DNA from: Eubacteriales bacterium
GTDB taxonomy: Bacteria; Bacillota; Clostridia; Lachnospirales; Lachnospiraceae
Reading direction: 5' to 3'
NCBI GenBank assembly: GCA_030536555.1
Contig: JAUNPU010000015.1
Coordinates: forward strand, 1 to 64,000
DNA length: 64,000 bases
Shown: one piece after another, positions 8,572-17,898 of the stretch
How positions within the stretch are numbered: the stretch's first letter is position 1
Layout: every line of letters begins with the position of its first letter
Notes under the pieces: generated by a model
Database searches by the model: none
What the model saw: the letters and a program-made list of their open reading frames with translations, nothing else
What the model was told of the DNA's origin: nothing
Program-made: the position numbers and the translations under genes

Positions 8572-9428
8572 GAAGCACCTCCCCCCTTTGCGTCCTTTGC
8601 AATCAGATTTCTTCTCAACTGAGCGATATGCTTATCGTAATCGCTCTGCATATAAACGGCAAACAGAATGTCGATGACATTGAGCTGCGCGATTCTGGAC
8701 GTGGTAGCCGCCGCCCTCACCAGCAATTCCTTAGCAGATACATAGAGCTTGTGGTCGGCCCACCTCGTCATCTCATTTTCCGCGAACCGCGTAACCGTGA
8801 TTAACGGCACATGCTGATCCTTCAATATCTCCGCGCAGGTCAGCATATCCCTGGTAAGACCAGAATAGCTGAAGAGAATCGCCGCGTCCTCCGGTCCCAG
8901 ATTTCTGGCGCAGACAATCTGGGAATGCAGATCCTCGTTGCAGATGCAGGACTTGTTGAGCCGCAGGAATTTCAGGTACATATCCTTGGCGGCCAGAAGC
9001 GACGAGCCGATTCCGAAAAGGCCGATGCTGTTCGCCTGCCGCAACACCTCCACGCACGCCTGAACCTCTGCCGGATCGATTAACTTCCGGGTATCCTCCA
9101 GCGCCTGGATGCTTCCGTATGTAACCTTATCGATGATACTCTCCGTCGTATCGTCCTTGCCAATCTCCCCGCTTATATCCCTGCGCTCCTCAGTGCGCAG
9201 CGCAATCTCATAGTTCAGGGAATAGGTAAATTCCTTATAGGTGTCAAACCCCAGCTTCCTGCAAAATCTCGTAACCGTTGAAGCAGATGTATACGTCTTT
9301 TCTGCCAGCTCCCGCGCGTTCAGCCCGACCGCCTCCTCCGGGTGATCGAGCAGATACCCAATCAGGTTTTTCTCCGCCCCGCTCGCCTGACTCTTATACT
9401 CGCGTAATCTTACCAATACATTTTTCAT
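8568..9428 (-). CDS. RpiR/MurR family transcriptional regulator
   Basis: This 286-residue protein has an N-terminal helix-turn-helix (residues about 1-77, with TYTSASTVTRFCRKLGFDTYKEF) and a C-terminal SIS phosphosugar-binding domain (about 125-260). It is the first gene of the MurNAc salvage operon and probably senses MurNAc-6-P or GlcNAc-6-P and controls its own promoter. Length and domain order are typical of the family. A consensus promoter lies 23-50 bp upstream of its start. Confidence 0.93.
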   Translation of the reverse strand: MKNVLVRLREYKSQASGAEKNLIGYLLDHPEEAVGLNARELAEKTYTSASTVTRFCRKLGFDTYKEFTYSLNYEIALRTEERRDISGEIGKDDTTESIIDKVTYGSIQALEDTRKLIDPAEVQACVEVLRQANSIGLFGIGSSLLAAKDMYLKFLRLNKSCICNEDLHSQIVCARNLGPEDAAILFSYSGLTRDMLTCAEILKDQHVPLITVTRFAENEMTRWADHKLYVSAKELLVRAAATTSRIAQLNVIDILFAVYMQSDYDKHIAQLRRNLIAKDAKGGGAS

Positions 9429-9450
9429 GGCGTCCCTCTTTCTAATTCTA

Positions 9451-9478
9451 ATTATAAGCAGCGAAACAACAATGTCAA
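9451..9478 (-). promoter_or_regulatory. promoter of MurNAc salvage operon
   Basis: On the minus strand TTGACA (9478-9473) and TATAAT (9456-9451) are 16 bp apart. Just upstream, TGAAA...TTTCA at 9493-9507 is a cre-like dyad one base longer than the CcpA consensus. The AT-rich dyad over the -35 region may be the RpiR operator. Confidence 0.75.
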
Positions 9479-9597
9479 TGTTATTGTAATATTATGAAAT
9501 TCGCTTTCATTCATTGGTTTAATTCTGCACTTTTGATTAATTATTCTGAAATTTTTGCAGATAATTCGAAATAGAAGAACAGATATGAATATGATAA

Positions 9598-9848
9598 GGG
9601 GGCTGTCGGTTAATGCCGATTTTTAAAACTCCTACATCAAAACAAGCATACATCATGATTGGATTGTGTCCGCTTCTTCCCTTATCTGAATAACAGGCAA
9701 GCAGATCTGAAAAATCTAATTTCTCCATCACGTTTTTAAGGGTATAGGCAGGATTATCATCGGGAAAATACAATTCGAAGAAGCTAAAGTTAATTTTCTG
9801 TTGCCCTACTAATTCAAAAAATTCGTTATCATAATCTTGTTTAAGCAT
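9598..9848 (-). pseudogene. truncated IS1182-like transposase, N-terminal remnant
   Basis: The frame starting at 9848 encodes about 75 residues that look like the N-terminal DUF772 region of IS1182/IS5-class transposases, including LLACYSDKGRSGHNPIMMYA. Homology-like sequence stops near FDVGVLK, where the frame runs directly into the terminal inverted repeat and then into flanking DNA, ending at 9537. The catalytic part is missing, so it cannot encode an active transposase. Confidence 0.65.
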
Positions 9849-9992
9849 AGTTCCATTATAGCATGGAACGGAAGGAAAAATGGTTGTCGTTAGCCATCTT
9901 TTTTCCTTTTTTGAGTGATTTTTAAGAGGAGGATGTGACCGGTGACGGTCACATCCTCCTCTGTTATAGGCTATCTATTTCCCGACAGCCCC
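9599..9992. mobile_element. internally deleted insertion sequence (MITE-like)
   Basis: The perfect 11-bp inverted repeats GGGGCTGTCGG (9599-9609) and CCGACAGCCCC (9982-9992) bound a 394-bp element. It holds the transposase N-terminal remnant and the hairpin at 9925-9962, so the middle and 3' part of the gene were lost. No clear target duplication is visible. The ends fit IS1182-type elements. Confidence 0.65.
9925..9962. terminator. 16-bp perfect hairpin inside IS end
   Basis: AGAGGAGGATGTGACC (9925-9940) pairs perfectly with 9947-9962 around the 6-nt loop GGTGAC. It lies upstream of the transposase remnant and probably blocked read-in transcription or translation in the parent IS. Confidence 0.55.
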
Positions 9993-10037
9993 GTTTTTCG
10001 TGTTGGCTTCTGCCGATATACACTTTAAATAAAAGTA

Positions 10038-10955
10038 TTAAGTGTTCGCAAACCATCTTTCCTGTGCGAGCATCCGCATCTGCGCAATCACATCCGTATA
10101 CGGCACAAAATCTTCTGCAAAATAGCTTGTTATCGCCTGATAATCCTCTTCATAAAAATCATTATCGCAAAATTCCATAATAACCGACGGCACATGGATA
10201 TCAGGCTGAGCAGATGGACAGATTGTCATCCCTGCCCTGTGTTCCCTTACCTGACCAACTAATTCTGTAAAGTTCTCATTGAATTCCACCATCGGCGTCA
10301 GTTTAAAAATATCATATAAATGTCTTGAACAGCGTTTTGCCCGCCCCTGCAAATAATAATCACAAAGAGCAAACACTTTATCAATATAGGTCCGTTCCAA
10401 TGATTGCAGGTTCATGGAGAATCGATTTAAATGATATCCAGCTGCCAGTTCTTTCCTCCCTACTTTCTCCAGATAGTCTCCCATGTAATTTCCAATTTCA
10501 ACAATCTGTGTAGGAAATGAATAGGAGCCCAATGCAGTCTCCAGTTTTACATGCTGCAGCATTCTGTCATCCTGTATATCAAATACCGACTCATATGCAA
10601 ACAAATAGGCGTTGTAATCCCGATCACTCTGCGTTTCTTTCCAGTTTACTACAGGCATTCCCAATGTATCGCTAATCTCTTTCAATACCACATTCTTTAG
10701 TTTCTTTCTACGGCTTTCTCCTATATGCTCATTAAATGTAATATCAATATCTTCTGAAAAGCGATCAATCGCATGGAACCCCTTTGACAGAGATGTTCCA
10801 CCTTTAAATACACAATGCTCCTGCTTCTCGGCAAGCAGCCTTAGTATCTGTGTTACATAATAATCTTTCTCCACGACAGCCGGAGTTCTCCCAACATAAT
10901 CCGCCGTCTGCTCCAGCACCTCTCTAAAATTCTCTTTTTCCTTATGGAGATACAT
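10038..10955 (-). CDS. AbiEii-family nucleotidyltransferase toxin
   Basis: This 305-residue protein is the toxin of an AbiE-type (type IV) toxin-antitoxin system; the family transfers nucleotides to targets such as tRNA and can abort phage infection. Conserved nucleotidyltransferase motifs are VFKGGTSLSKGF (residues 49-60) and RFSEDIDI (65-72, with the acidic metal ligands); HLYDIF lies in the C-terminal half. I start at ATG 10955, which follows GGGGGTGG closely, rather than six codons upstream; it overlaps the antitoxin gene by 14 bp. Its A+T content is higher than that of the core genes, which fits an acquired defence gene. Confidence 0.88.
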   Translation of the reverse strand: MYLHKEKENFREVLEQTADYVGRTPAVVEKDYYVTQILRLLAEKQEHCVFKGGTSLSKGFHAIDRFSEDIDITFNEHIGESRRKKLKNVVLKEISDTLGMPVVNWKETQSDRDYNAYLFAYESVFDIQDDRMLQHVKLETALGSYSFPTQIVEIGNYMGDYLEKVGRKELAAGYHLNRFSMNLQSLERTYIDKVFALCDYYLQGRAKRCSRHLYDIFKLTPMVEFNENFTELVGQVREHRAGMTICPSAQPDIHVPSVIMEFCDNDFYEEDYQAITSYFAEDFVPYTDVIAQMRMLAQERWFANT

Positions 10956-11565
10956 ATTCCACCCCCGTCTCATAAATCGCCTTATATATCTTCAGCGGAT
11001 AATATGCAATAAGCCTGTCAATTTTCGACTTGGTAATCTCGTGATTCTTTGCAAATACAGACAGAATCTGTCCGCAATACTCCATATCCACTTCTGCACA
11101 TCGTTCAATATCTTTCAGACAGTCCAGGAACTGCAGCACCTGCACATTGTCTTCCGTAATCTCTACAACCGGACGACGCACAACATACTTTCTGTTCCGA
11201 ATTGTCAATTCTCTGACCGGAGCCGGAGCAAAATTGCTGGTGATTTCTTCTGTAAAAGGCACCTGAGTGGATATCCCCATGCGATTTGCCAGTGTATATC
11301 CTGAATAGTATCCGACACGCCTTCCTCTCCGCCTGATATACTTATGCATCACGACTGTATCTACCGAAATCTCCGCTCTCTCCCCAAACAGATTCGTCTT
11401 TGGAAAATAATATACTCCTGCTTCAAATCTCCGGATAATGTCCTGGTCTGTCAGCCGCTTCAAGTGATAGCGGATGTTCTCATCTGACATCTGCGGGAGC
11501 TCAATATCACTCAAAAAGATTGGTTCACCGGGGGCATAATGCTCTGCCAGATATTCCTGCAGCAT
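10942..11565 (-). CDS. AbiEi-family antitoxin / transcriptional regulator
   Basis: This 207-residue protein is the partner of the AbiEii toxin. The N-terminal winged helix (about residues 1-75, ENIRYHLKRLTDQDIIRRFEAG) should bind the operon promoter; the rest matches the AbiEi antitoxin domain (DUF6088-like). ATG 11565 has AAAGGA 8 bp upstream and is preferred over the in-frame ATG six codons earlier. It is the first gene of the two-gene operon, overlaps the toxin gene, and has its own consensus promoter, so autoregulation is likely. Confidence 0.87.
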   Translation of the reverse strand: MLQEYLAEHYAPGEPIFLSDIELPQMSDENIRYHLKRLTDQDIIRRFEAGVYYFPKTNLFGERAEISVDTVVMHKYIRRRGRRVGYYSGYTLANRMGISTQVPFTEEITSNFAPAPVRELTIRNRKYVVRRPVVEITEDNVQVLQFLDCLKDIERCAEVDMEYCGQILSVFAKNHEITKSKIDRLIAYYPLKIYKAIYETGVEYVSP

Positions 11566-11611
11566 TTTCTCACATCCTTTCATTTTGTAATCATATTATC
11601 TACTTATTGTT

Positions 11612-11640
11612 AGTATACATGATGACTGAATCTGTGTCAA
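11612..11640 (-). promoter_or_regulatory. promoter of AbiE operon
   Basis: On the minus strand TTGACA (11640-11635) and TATACT (11617-11612) have a 17-bp spacer, ending 46 bp before the antitoxin start. The AT-rich stretch between -10 and start is the likely autoregulatory site. Confidence 0.8.
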
Positions 11641-11666
11641 TCTGCCTCTCTTCTCTATTTCCGCAC

Positions 11667-11706
11667 AAAAAGAGCATCAACCTGCATTTCAACAGACTGA
11701 TGCTCT
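11667..11706 (-). terminator. intrinsic terminator after hemW
   Basis: On the minus strand AGAGCATCA and TGATGCTCT form a stem followed by TTTTTG, 11 bp after the hemW stop. Confidence 0.75.
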
Positions 11707-11717
11707 CTCACTCTCTT

Positions 11718-12878
11718 CTATTCCTCTTCATGCACCATCAAAAACTCTTCAAACACCAGATTGCTCACATCAATCCCGAACTCGGTCAGCCGCACCATGG
11801 GCGGCTCCACCTGGATCAGCTGCTGGAGCTGCAGCTTCTTCAGCACATCTCCGTACACATTCCACATGTTCTGCCCGAACCGGGCGAAGAATTCGCTGCC
11901 TGACACCCCCTGCATCATCCGCAGTCCCAGGAACATGAATTCCTCCATCTTCTCGTCCAGACTCAGCTCCTGGATGTCCCGCGCCGCCGCACCTGCCTCA
12001 TAGAGATTTAAGGACAGATACTCCTGCATGTCCGCGGTATTGTGGTAGCGGAAGCCGTGGGTGTAGGAGGACGCCCCCAGCCCCAGCCCCAGATAGTCCA
12101 CGCCGGTCCAGTAGCCGATGTTGTGCCGGCACTCGTACCCCGGCTTGGCATAGTTGGAGATCTCATACCGCTCATATCCCTGGGCTGCCATCAGTTCTTT
12201 GGTCAGATGGTACATCTCCCGGTCCGCATCCTCATCGGGAAATGCGCCCTCGTCCTCGTGATACCGGTCGTAGAACGGGGTTCCCTCCTCGATGATCAGG
12301 CTGTATGCCGAGATATGCTCCGGCTTCAGCATCATCACCTTGCGCAGGGTATTTTTCCAGGACTGGACCGTCTGCCCCGGCAGTGCCGACATCAGGTCCA
12401 CGTTGATGTTGGTAAATCCCGCCTGCCTTGCCCGCTGGTAGCTTTTCAAAAAATCATCATAGCAGTGAATCCGTCCCAGAGTCTTAAGTTCCTCATCATC
12501 CGATGACTGCAGTCCGATGCTTAAGCGGTTGATGCCGCTCTGCAAATAGGTCTCCAGCTTCTCCATGGTCAGTGTGCCCGGATTGGTCTCGATGGTAATC
12601 TCCGCGTCCTCAGCGATGTCAAAGCACTCGTAAAGCACGGCGAACAGCTCCTCCACCAGCTTTGCAGACAGAATGGACGGCGTACCGCCCCCTAAAAAGA
12701 TGCTGGTCACACAGTAGTCCCGGAAGCTGTCGCTCTGCCCGTAGATCTCCTCGATCAGCTTTTCCACGTAATCCCGGTATGCCCGCTCCGGCATGGCAAA
12801 TGACAGAAAGTCACAGTATGCACACTTGCGCACGCAGAAGGGGATGTGAATGTATAGTTCCAATGGTTGTTTGCTCAT
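11718..12878 (-). CDS. hemW: HemW, radical SAM heme chaperone
   Basis: This 386-residue protein belongs to the HemN-like family but is a heme chaperone rather than a coproporphyrinogen oxidase. The radical SAM cluster motif CVRKCAYC places its cysteines at 15, 19 and 22; HNIGYWTGVDYLGLGLGASS is the HemW-specific HNxxYW region. The extra N-terminal cysteine of true HemN is absent. It is 69 bp downstream of lepA on the same strand, the conserved lepA-hemW order of Firmicutes, and is followed by a terminator. Confidence 0.93.
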   Translation of the reverse strand: MSKQPLELYIHIPFCVRKCAYCDFLSFAMPERAYRDYVEKLIEEIYGQSDSFRDYCVTSIFLGGGTPSILSAKLVEELFAVLYECFDIAEDAEITIETNPGTLTMEKLETYLQSGINRLSIGLQSSDDEELKTLGRIHCYDDFLKSYQRARQAGFTNINVDLMSALPGQTVQSWKNTLRKVMMLKPEHISAYSLIIEEGTPFYDRYHEDEGAFPDEDADREMYHLTKELMAAQGYERYEISNYAKPGYECRHNIGYWTGVDYLGLGLGASSYTHGFRYHNTADMQEYLSLNLYEAGAAARDIQELSLDEKMEEFMFLGLRMMQGVSGSEFFARFGQNMWNVYGDVLKKLQLQQLIQVEPPMVRLTEFGIDVSNLVFEEFLMVHEEE

Positions 12879-12947
12879 AGTCGTTACTCATTTCATTATC
12901 CATCTGACCGGCTGCTGCACCGGCAGTCCGGTCTTTCCTGTGGTCTC

Positions 12948-14759
12948 TTACTCGTCGTCCAGCTTCAGCACGCTCATAAATGCCTTCTGCGGAATCTCCA
13001 CGTTGCCGACCTGGCGCATGCGCTTCTTGCCCTCTTTCTGCTTCTCCAAAAGCTTTCTCTTACGGGAAATATCACCGCCGTAGCACTTCGCCAGCACGTC
13101 CTTGCGCATTGCCTTGACGGTCTCGCGGGCAATGATCTTGCCGCCCACAGCCGCCTGAATCGGAATCTCAAACAGATGGCGCGGAATCTCCTCCTTCAGC
13201 TTCTCGCACATCTTTCTGCCCCGCTCGTAGGCAGAATCTGCATGAACGATAAAGGACAGGGCATCCACCTCTTCCTTGTTGATGAGAATATCCAGCTTCA
13301 CAAGCTCAGACTGCTCATAACCCTTCATCTCGTAGTCGAAGGACGCATAGCCTCTGGAGCGGGACTTCAGGGCATCGAAGAAGTCATAAATGATCTCATT
13401 TAAGGGCAGGTCGTACTTGAGCAGCGCTCTGGTGCCCTCGATGTACTCCATGCCGTTGTAAATGCCGCGGCGCTCCTGACACAGGGTCATAATCGCACCG
13501 ACGAACTCGGTGGTTACCATGATCTCCGCCTTGACAATCGGCTCCTCCATGTACTCGATCTCCGTCGGGTCCGGCAGATTGGACGGGTTGGTCAGCTCGA
13601 TCATCTCACCGTTTTTCTTGTGCACCCGGTAGATAACGCCCGGCGCCGTGGTCACCAGATCCAGGTTGTACTCCCGCTCCAGGCGCTCCTGAATGATCTC
13701 CAGATGCAACAGTCCCAGGAATCCGCAGCGGAAACCGAATCCCAGAGCGATGGAGGTCTCCGGCTCGAAGAACAGGGAAGCATCGTTAAGCTGCAGCTTC
13801 TCCAGAGCGTCACGAAGGTCGTTGTACTTGGCTCCGTCCGCCGGGTACAGACCGCAGTATACCATGGAGGTCACCTTCTTGTAGCCCGGAAGGGGAGCTG
13901 CGCAGGGACGCTCTGCGTTGGTGATGGTATCGCCCACACGGGTGTCCTTTACATTCTTGATGCTGGCTGTAATATAGCCAACCATACCAGCACTTAAGGA
14001 GTCGCAGGGAATGAACTGTCCGGCTCCGAAGTAGCCTACCTCCACAACCTCTTCCTCCGCCCCGGTTGCCATCATGCGGATCATGTCGCCCTTCGTCACG
14101 GTGCCTTCCTTGATCCGGCAGAAAATGATAACGCCCCGGTAGGAGTCATACAGGGAGTCGAAGATCAGCGCCTGCAGCGGTGCCTTGGCATCTCCGGTGG
14201 GGGACGGAATCTTGTGAACGATCGCCTCCAGCACATCGTGAATGTTCAGTCCGGTCTTTGCGGAGATGCGCGGTGCGTCGTGGGCTTCAATGCCGATCAC
14301 GTCCTCAATCTCATTGGCAACCCAGTCCGGTCTCGCACTGGGCAGGTCGATCTTGTTGATGACCGGAAATACATCCAGATCGTGGTCCAGGGCCAGATAT
14401 ACATTCGCCAGAGTCTGCGCCTCAATGCCCTGCGCCGCATCCACCACCAGGATTGCCCCGTCGCAGGCTGCCAGGCTTCTGGATACCTCATAGTTAAAGT
14501 CCACGTGTCCGGGGGTGTCGATCAGGTTGAAAATGTACTCCTGACCGTCGTCGGCGCGGTATACGGTGCGCACAGCCTGAGACTTGATGGTGATGCCGCG
14601 TTCCCTCTCCAGGTCCATATTATCCAGCACCTGGGACTGCATCTCGCGGCTGGTCAAAAGACCGGTCTGCTCGATAATCCGGTCCGCCAGCGTGGATTTG
14701 CCGTGGTCGATGTGTGCAATAATACAGAAATTGCGGATTTTGCTTTGGTCCATTGCCAT
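12948..14759 (-). CDS. lepA: elongation factor 4 (LepA), back-translocating GTPase
   Basis: This 603-residue translational GTPase remodels ribosomes under stress. G-domain motifs are [14 protein letters not shown] (P loop), DTPGHVDF and NKIDLP; the LepA-specific C-terminal domain ends near [20 protein letters not shown], which contacts the tRNA. Length is normal. It is the first gene of the lepA-hemW pair. Confidence 0.97.
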   Translation of the reverse strand: MAMDQSKIRNFCIIAHIDHGKSTLADRIIEQTGLLTSREMQSQVLDNMDLERERGITIKSQAVRTVYRADDGQEYIFNLIDTPGHVDFNYEVSRSLAACDGAILVVDAAQGIEAQTLANVYLALDHDLDVFPVINKIDLPSARPDWVANEIEDVIGIEAHDAPRISAKTGLNIHDVLEAIVHKIPSPTGDAKAPLQALIFDSLYDSYRGVIIFCRIKEGTVTKGDMIRMMATGAEEEVVEVGYFGAGQFIPCDSLSAGMVGYITASIKNVKDTRVGDTITNAERPCAAPLPGYKKVTSMVYCGLYPADGAKYNDLRDALEKLQLNDASLFFEPETSIALGFGFRCGFLGLLHLEIIQERLEREYNLDLVTTAPGVIYRVHKKNGEMIELTNPSNLPDPTEIEYMEEPIVKAEIMVTTEFVGAIMTLCQERRGIYNGMEYIEGTRALLKYDLPLNEIIYDFFDALKSRSRGYASFDYEMKGYEQSELVKLDILINKEEVDALSFIVHADSAYERGRKMCEKLKEEIPRHLFEIPIQAAVGGKIIARETVKAMRKDVLAKCYGGDISRKRKLLEKQKEGKKRMRQVGNVEIPQKAFMSVLKLDDE

Positions 14760-14854
14760 ATGGGTTATTTCCTCTCTTATCTAAACTTTACACTGTCTAT
14801 CGCAGTGCAGCTCGATTCCGCTGCGCTTCATCTCGCTTGACGGGCTGCGCCCTA

Positions 14855-14926
14855 TGAAAAAAATCAGCTCCAGATTTTCTTATGTGCAAGCACAACGAAA
14901 TCTGTATCTGGTTTTTTTCGCACTGC
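14855..14926. repeat. dispersed hairpin-terminator repeat, copy A
   Basis: A hairpin flanked by an A-run on one side and a T-run on the other serves as bidirectional terminator between spoIIP and lepA. The same conserved blocks (TGAAAAAAA, CAG, CTTATGTG, CACAACG, CTG, TTTTTTCGCACTGC, in that order) occur again at 39439-39516, while the stem bases differ. This looks like a small repeat family rather than chance. Confidence 0.55.
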
Positions 14927-14950
14927 CTATCTTTACAATATACCATTTTT

Positions 14951-16108
14951 TTATTCTCCATGCAACACTGTATCTAAAAGTTCTGCCAGCGGTTCCATGG
15001 CATTGAGGGCTTCCTTAAGTGTGTTGGTCTGTGCCCCCACCTCGATCAGGGCGGAACGGGGGCGCAGGTGCAGGTTGTAGCGCAGTCCCTTCAGATAGAT
15101 TTTCCGCGTGTATCCGGGGTAACGCCCCGCCGCCAGATACTGCATCTGAAATGCAAATGCCAGATTCTCCTGCAAATATGGATTGGGAAGGTATTCAATC
15201 GTCTCCTCCGGAGTCCGGCTCATGCCCTGAAAGAACATGATATTTGCCGTGGGCTTTCCGTTTACGGTCGTCACCAGACGGGTCCCCGCCTTCACTCCGT
15301 CCCGGTGCAGGTCCAGAATCACCTGAATCGTGGGATTCTTCTGCAAAATGCCGGTGATTCCATCCAGCGCATAGTTGTACGCCCGGCTCCGGTCCAGCTT
15401 CCCGCCCTGAATGTCGTAGGTGCCGGTGTCGTGAATCACATTCCACCCCTTCTGCCGCAACAGTTCCGCCAGATAGCTGCCTGCGGACACAATCGTCGCC
15501 TCCTGATTGCCCGGTCCGTAATCCGCGTAGGTCTCCTGAGAATGGGTGTGGTAAATGAGGATCTGAGGAACCGTCCCATCCTGCGAAAGCTTCATATCGG
15601 TCCCCATCAGTGTCTCCGCCCGCATCAGCTCCCGGTCCGCCGTGGTGGAGGCATGCACACTGTAAAAATGCTTCATCAGATAGTCGTAATCCTGTAACTG
15701 CGCCAATGCCGGGGCGGTTCCACTGCCGCCTGCCAGCAGCGCTTCGGTCGCGGCTTCACCCGGGTCTGTGCCAGTGGCTCCGCCAGCCTCGGTTTCCGGC
15801 AGGCTGCCGGATTCTGCCCCGGGGCTTCCGCCAGCCATTTCTCCTGACCCTGCGCCGCCGGTTCCGCCAGCCTCCTCTCCCACTGCGACGCCGAAATACA
15901 TCCCGTCATCAGCCCCGATACTCCCCCCATCTCCCGCCTCACCACGCAAAAACAGGTATCCGTATGTATCATACGCATACCTGTACTTTTGATAGACTGC
16001 ATAGGACGGGTCCCGGTCGCAGACCGGCACCGGCTGCCCCGTCTCCGGCAGTCCCATATTCAGAAATGCCGTCAGCACCAGCAGCATCCCCCGCAGCAGT
16101 TCACTCAA
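14951..16108 (-). CDS. spoIIP: stage II sporulation protein P (SpoIIP)
   Basis: SpoIIP is the amidase/endopeptidase of the DMP complex that thins septal peptidoglycan for engulfment. The C-terminal half has the amidase motifs [21 protein letters not shown] and [15 protein letters not shown] with the expected His and Glu ligands. Residues about 60-125 form a Gly/Ala/Glu-rich low-complexity linker; the N-terminus has a short hydrophobic segment that may anchor it. The TTG start at 16108 overlaps sigE by 8 bp and has AAGGA 10 bp upstream. Direct translational coupling to sigE is unusual, because spoIIP is generally a sigma-E target located elsewhere. Confidence 0.9.
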   Translation of the reverse strand: MSELLRGMLLVLTAFLNMGLPETGQPVPVCDRDPSYAVYQKYRYAYDTYGYLFLRGEAGDGGSIGADDGMYFGVAVGEEAGGTGGAGSGEMAGGSPGAESGSLPETEAGGATGTDPGEAATEALLAGGSGTAPALAQLQDYDYLMKHFYSVHASTTADRELMRAETLMGTDMKLSQDGTVPQILIYHTHSQETYADYGPGNQEATIVSAGSYLAELLRQKGWNVIHDTGTYDIQGGKLDRSRAYNYALDGITGILQKNPTIQVILDLHRDGVKAGTRLVTTVNGKPTANIMFFQGMSRTPEETIEYLPNPYLQENLAFAFQMQYLAAGRYPGYTRKIYLKGLRYNLHLRPRSALIEVGAQTNTLKEALNAMEPLAELLDTVLHGE

Positions 16109-16841
16109 ACCGGACGATTTCCTTCTTCAGCCGTTTCATGATCTTCTTCTCCAGCCGGGATATGTAGGACTGGGAGATTCCCAGCTGGTCCGCCACCTCT
16201 TTCTGGGTCATTTCCGTGCCGTTCACGTCCATAAGTCCGTACCGCAGCTCCACGATTTTCTGTTCCCGGGGGCTTAAACGGCTGATTGCGGTCTTTAGCA
16301 GTTCCTTCTCCGTCTCGTCCTCCAGCCCCCGGTATATGATGTCCTCGTCCGTCCCCAGAATGTCCGAAAGCAGCAGCTCATTTCCGTCCCAGTCCACATT
16401 CAGCGGCTCATCGATGGACACCTCCATGCGGGTCTTGTTGTTGCGCCGCAGATACATCAGGATTTCATTTTCGATGCAGCGGGACGCATAGGTTGCCAGC
16501 TTGATCTTCTTATCCGGCTTAAATGTGTTAATTGCCTTGATCAGACCGATGGTGCCGATGGAGATTAGGTCCTCCACGCCCACGCTGGTATTGTCGAACT
16601 TCTTTGCTATGTACACCACCAGCCGCAGGTTATGCTCGATCAGTGCAGACCGCGCCTCCTTCTCCTCCTCCGTGCCCAGCATCGCAATCATTTCCGCCTC
16701 TTTCTTCCCGTCCAGAGGCGGCGGCAGAATGTCCGCACCTCCAATATAATGCACCTCGCCCTGCTTCTGCATCAGCATCGTCTTGAATGACGGCACTGCC
16801 TTAAACTGAAACCGGTTCGGTATGGATACCTTTACGATCAT
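16101..16841 (-). CDS. sigE: RNA polymerase sporulation sigma factor SigE (pro-sigma-E)
   Basis: This 246-residue protein is the mother-cell sigma factor, made as an inactive precursor. The pro-region (about residues 1-28) precedes the characteristic [14 protein letters not shown], followed by region 2 ([31 protein letters not shown]) and region 4 ([20 protein letters not shown]). It lies 24 bp downstream of spoIIGA, its processing protease gene, in the classic order. The usual sigG gene does not follow; spoIIP does. Confidence 0.95.
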   Translation of the reverse strand: MIVKVSIPNRFQFKAVPSFKTMLMQKQGEVHYIGGADILPPPLDGKKEAEMIAMLGTEEEKEARSALIEHNLRLVVYIAKKFDNTSVGVEDLISIGTIGLIKAINTFKPDKKIKLATYASRCIENEILMYLRRNNKTRMEVSIDEPLNVDWDGNELLLSDILGTDEDIIYRGLEDETEKELLKTAISRLSPREQKIVELRYGLMDVNGTEMTQKEVADQLGISQSYISRLEKKIMKRLKKEIVRFE

Positions 16842-16865
16842 GTTCTATTCCTCCAAGTCTTTCTG

Positions 16866-17729
16866 TTATGATTCCTCCCCATGCAGCAGCATCTCGTAGC
16901 GGCGGGCGGCTGACAGCGGCTCCCGGCTGATTCCCAGCCAGGGTCTTTCCAGGCGCCTTACCATGGTCCCGTCCTTCGCCACCTCCATCCAGTCTGCCCG
17001 GATTCCCGGCAGCATTCCATGCTCCGTCCCCACAGCGGAAAATGGAATGTAGATCACCCCGGTCACCTGGTCCCCAAGCCGCCTGACAGCCTCCTGAGAA
17101 ATGACATGAACCGGCTGATGACCGTATGGCTCATACAGCTGATTGCCCGTATCCCAGAGTGCTTTCACAGTCTCCTGCCTTCCCTGATAATGAATGGTAA
17201 CCTCATACAGTCTTTCCTGCAGTCTCTTCTGCTCCCGCAGATATTCTGCCGCAGCACTTCCCCCGAAGCAGATTCCGATTCCGATACAGAGCACACCGGC
17301 AAGGGACCGGCTTCCGTTCCTTAAGACTGCTCCGTATATGCCCCCTGCCGCCGCGCTCACGATCCAGAACACCAGCAGATACCGGATCAGGTCCCTGCGG
17401 GTCCCCGGTCGAAATGCCAGATACACCATTGCCGCCGCGCCGGAAAACCATGCCAGAAACCGGACAAGCCACCAGAACCATACCATTAAAGCTCCGGCAC
17501 TTCCGGCAATCATCGTTCCTCGCTCCCAGACACTTCCGGCAGTCACCGCGCTGCACCCCAAAGCATTTTCGGCGATCACCGCCCCGCACGCCCAGACTCC
17601 TCCCAGCACCGCCGCTGCCCCCATGCTCCGCCAGCTGCAGGGAGCCTTCAGGAACCGCTTCACCAGAAGCAGCAGCATTCCGTCCATGATCACATTGACC
17701 AGAAAAAATACATCCAGATACAAAATCAT
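16866..17729 (-). CDS. spoIIGA: sigma-E processing peptidase SpoIIGA
   Basis: This 287-residue septal membrane aspartyl protease cleaves pro-sigma-E after a signal from SpoIIR. Five hydrophobic segments cover residues 1-160, starting with MILYLDVFFLVNVIMDGMLL. The C-terminal protease domain has the catalytic aspartate in ALWDTGNQLYEP. ATG 17729 is the only in-frame start after an upstream stop; the nearest good AGGAGG is about 20 bp away, so initiation may be weak. Its promoter has the unusual spacing expected for spoIIG. Confidence 0.9.
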   Translation of the reverse strand: MILYLDVFFLVNVIMDGMLLLLVKRFLKAPCSWRSMGAAAVLGGVWACGAVIAENALGCSAVTAGSVWERGTMIAGSAGALMVWFWWLVRFLAWFSGAAAMVYLAFRPGTRRDLIRYLLVFWIVSAAAGGIYGAVLRNGSRSLAGVLCIGIGICFGGSAAAEYLREQKRLQERLYEVTIHYQGRQETVKALWDTGNQLYEPYGHQPVHVISQEAVRRLGDQVTGVIYIPFSAVGTEHGMLPGIRADWMEVAKDGTMVRRLERPWLGISREPLSAARRYEMLLHGEES

Positions 17730-17765
17730 GCCTCAGCGTTTGCTGCTCCACCTCCTCACTGCATG

Positions 17766-17798
17766 ATTATAACGATTCTGAAGGGCAAATATTGTCAA
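17766..17798 (-). promoter_or_regulatory. spoIIG promoter with 21-bp spacer and Spo0A-box-like site
   Basis: On the minus strand TTGACA (17798-17793) and TATAAT (17771-17766) are separated by 21 bp. The B. subtilis spoIIG promoter has a 22-bp spacer and needs phosphorylated Spo0A. Here TGTCAAA at 17793-17799, one base off the 0A box TGTCGAA, overlaps the -35 element just as in B. subtilis. Confidence 0.65.
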
Positions 17799-17831
17799 AC
17801 CATAGGGGATCACCGCGATTTATTTCACGAC

Positions 17832-17866
17832 AAAAAAAGACAGAAAACCAAATATGGTCTTCTGCC
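17832..17866 (-). terminator. intrinsic terminator after ftsZ
   Basis: On the minus strand GGCAGAAGACCA and TGGTTTTCTGTC pair around TATT and are followed by seven T. It separates the division cluster from the sporulation genes. Confidence 0.8.
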
Positions 17867-17898
17867 TTATCTTCCCGTAACGGTATGTATCTGTGTAA

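Noticed and set aside
17203..17751. 182-codon frame overlapping spoIIGA
   Set aside because: It is a shadow in another frame; SpoIIGA in the overlapping frame has clear helices and the DTGN protease motif.
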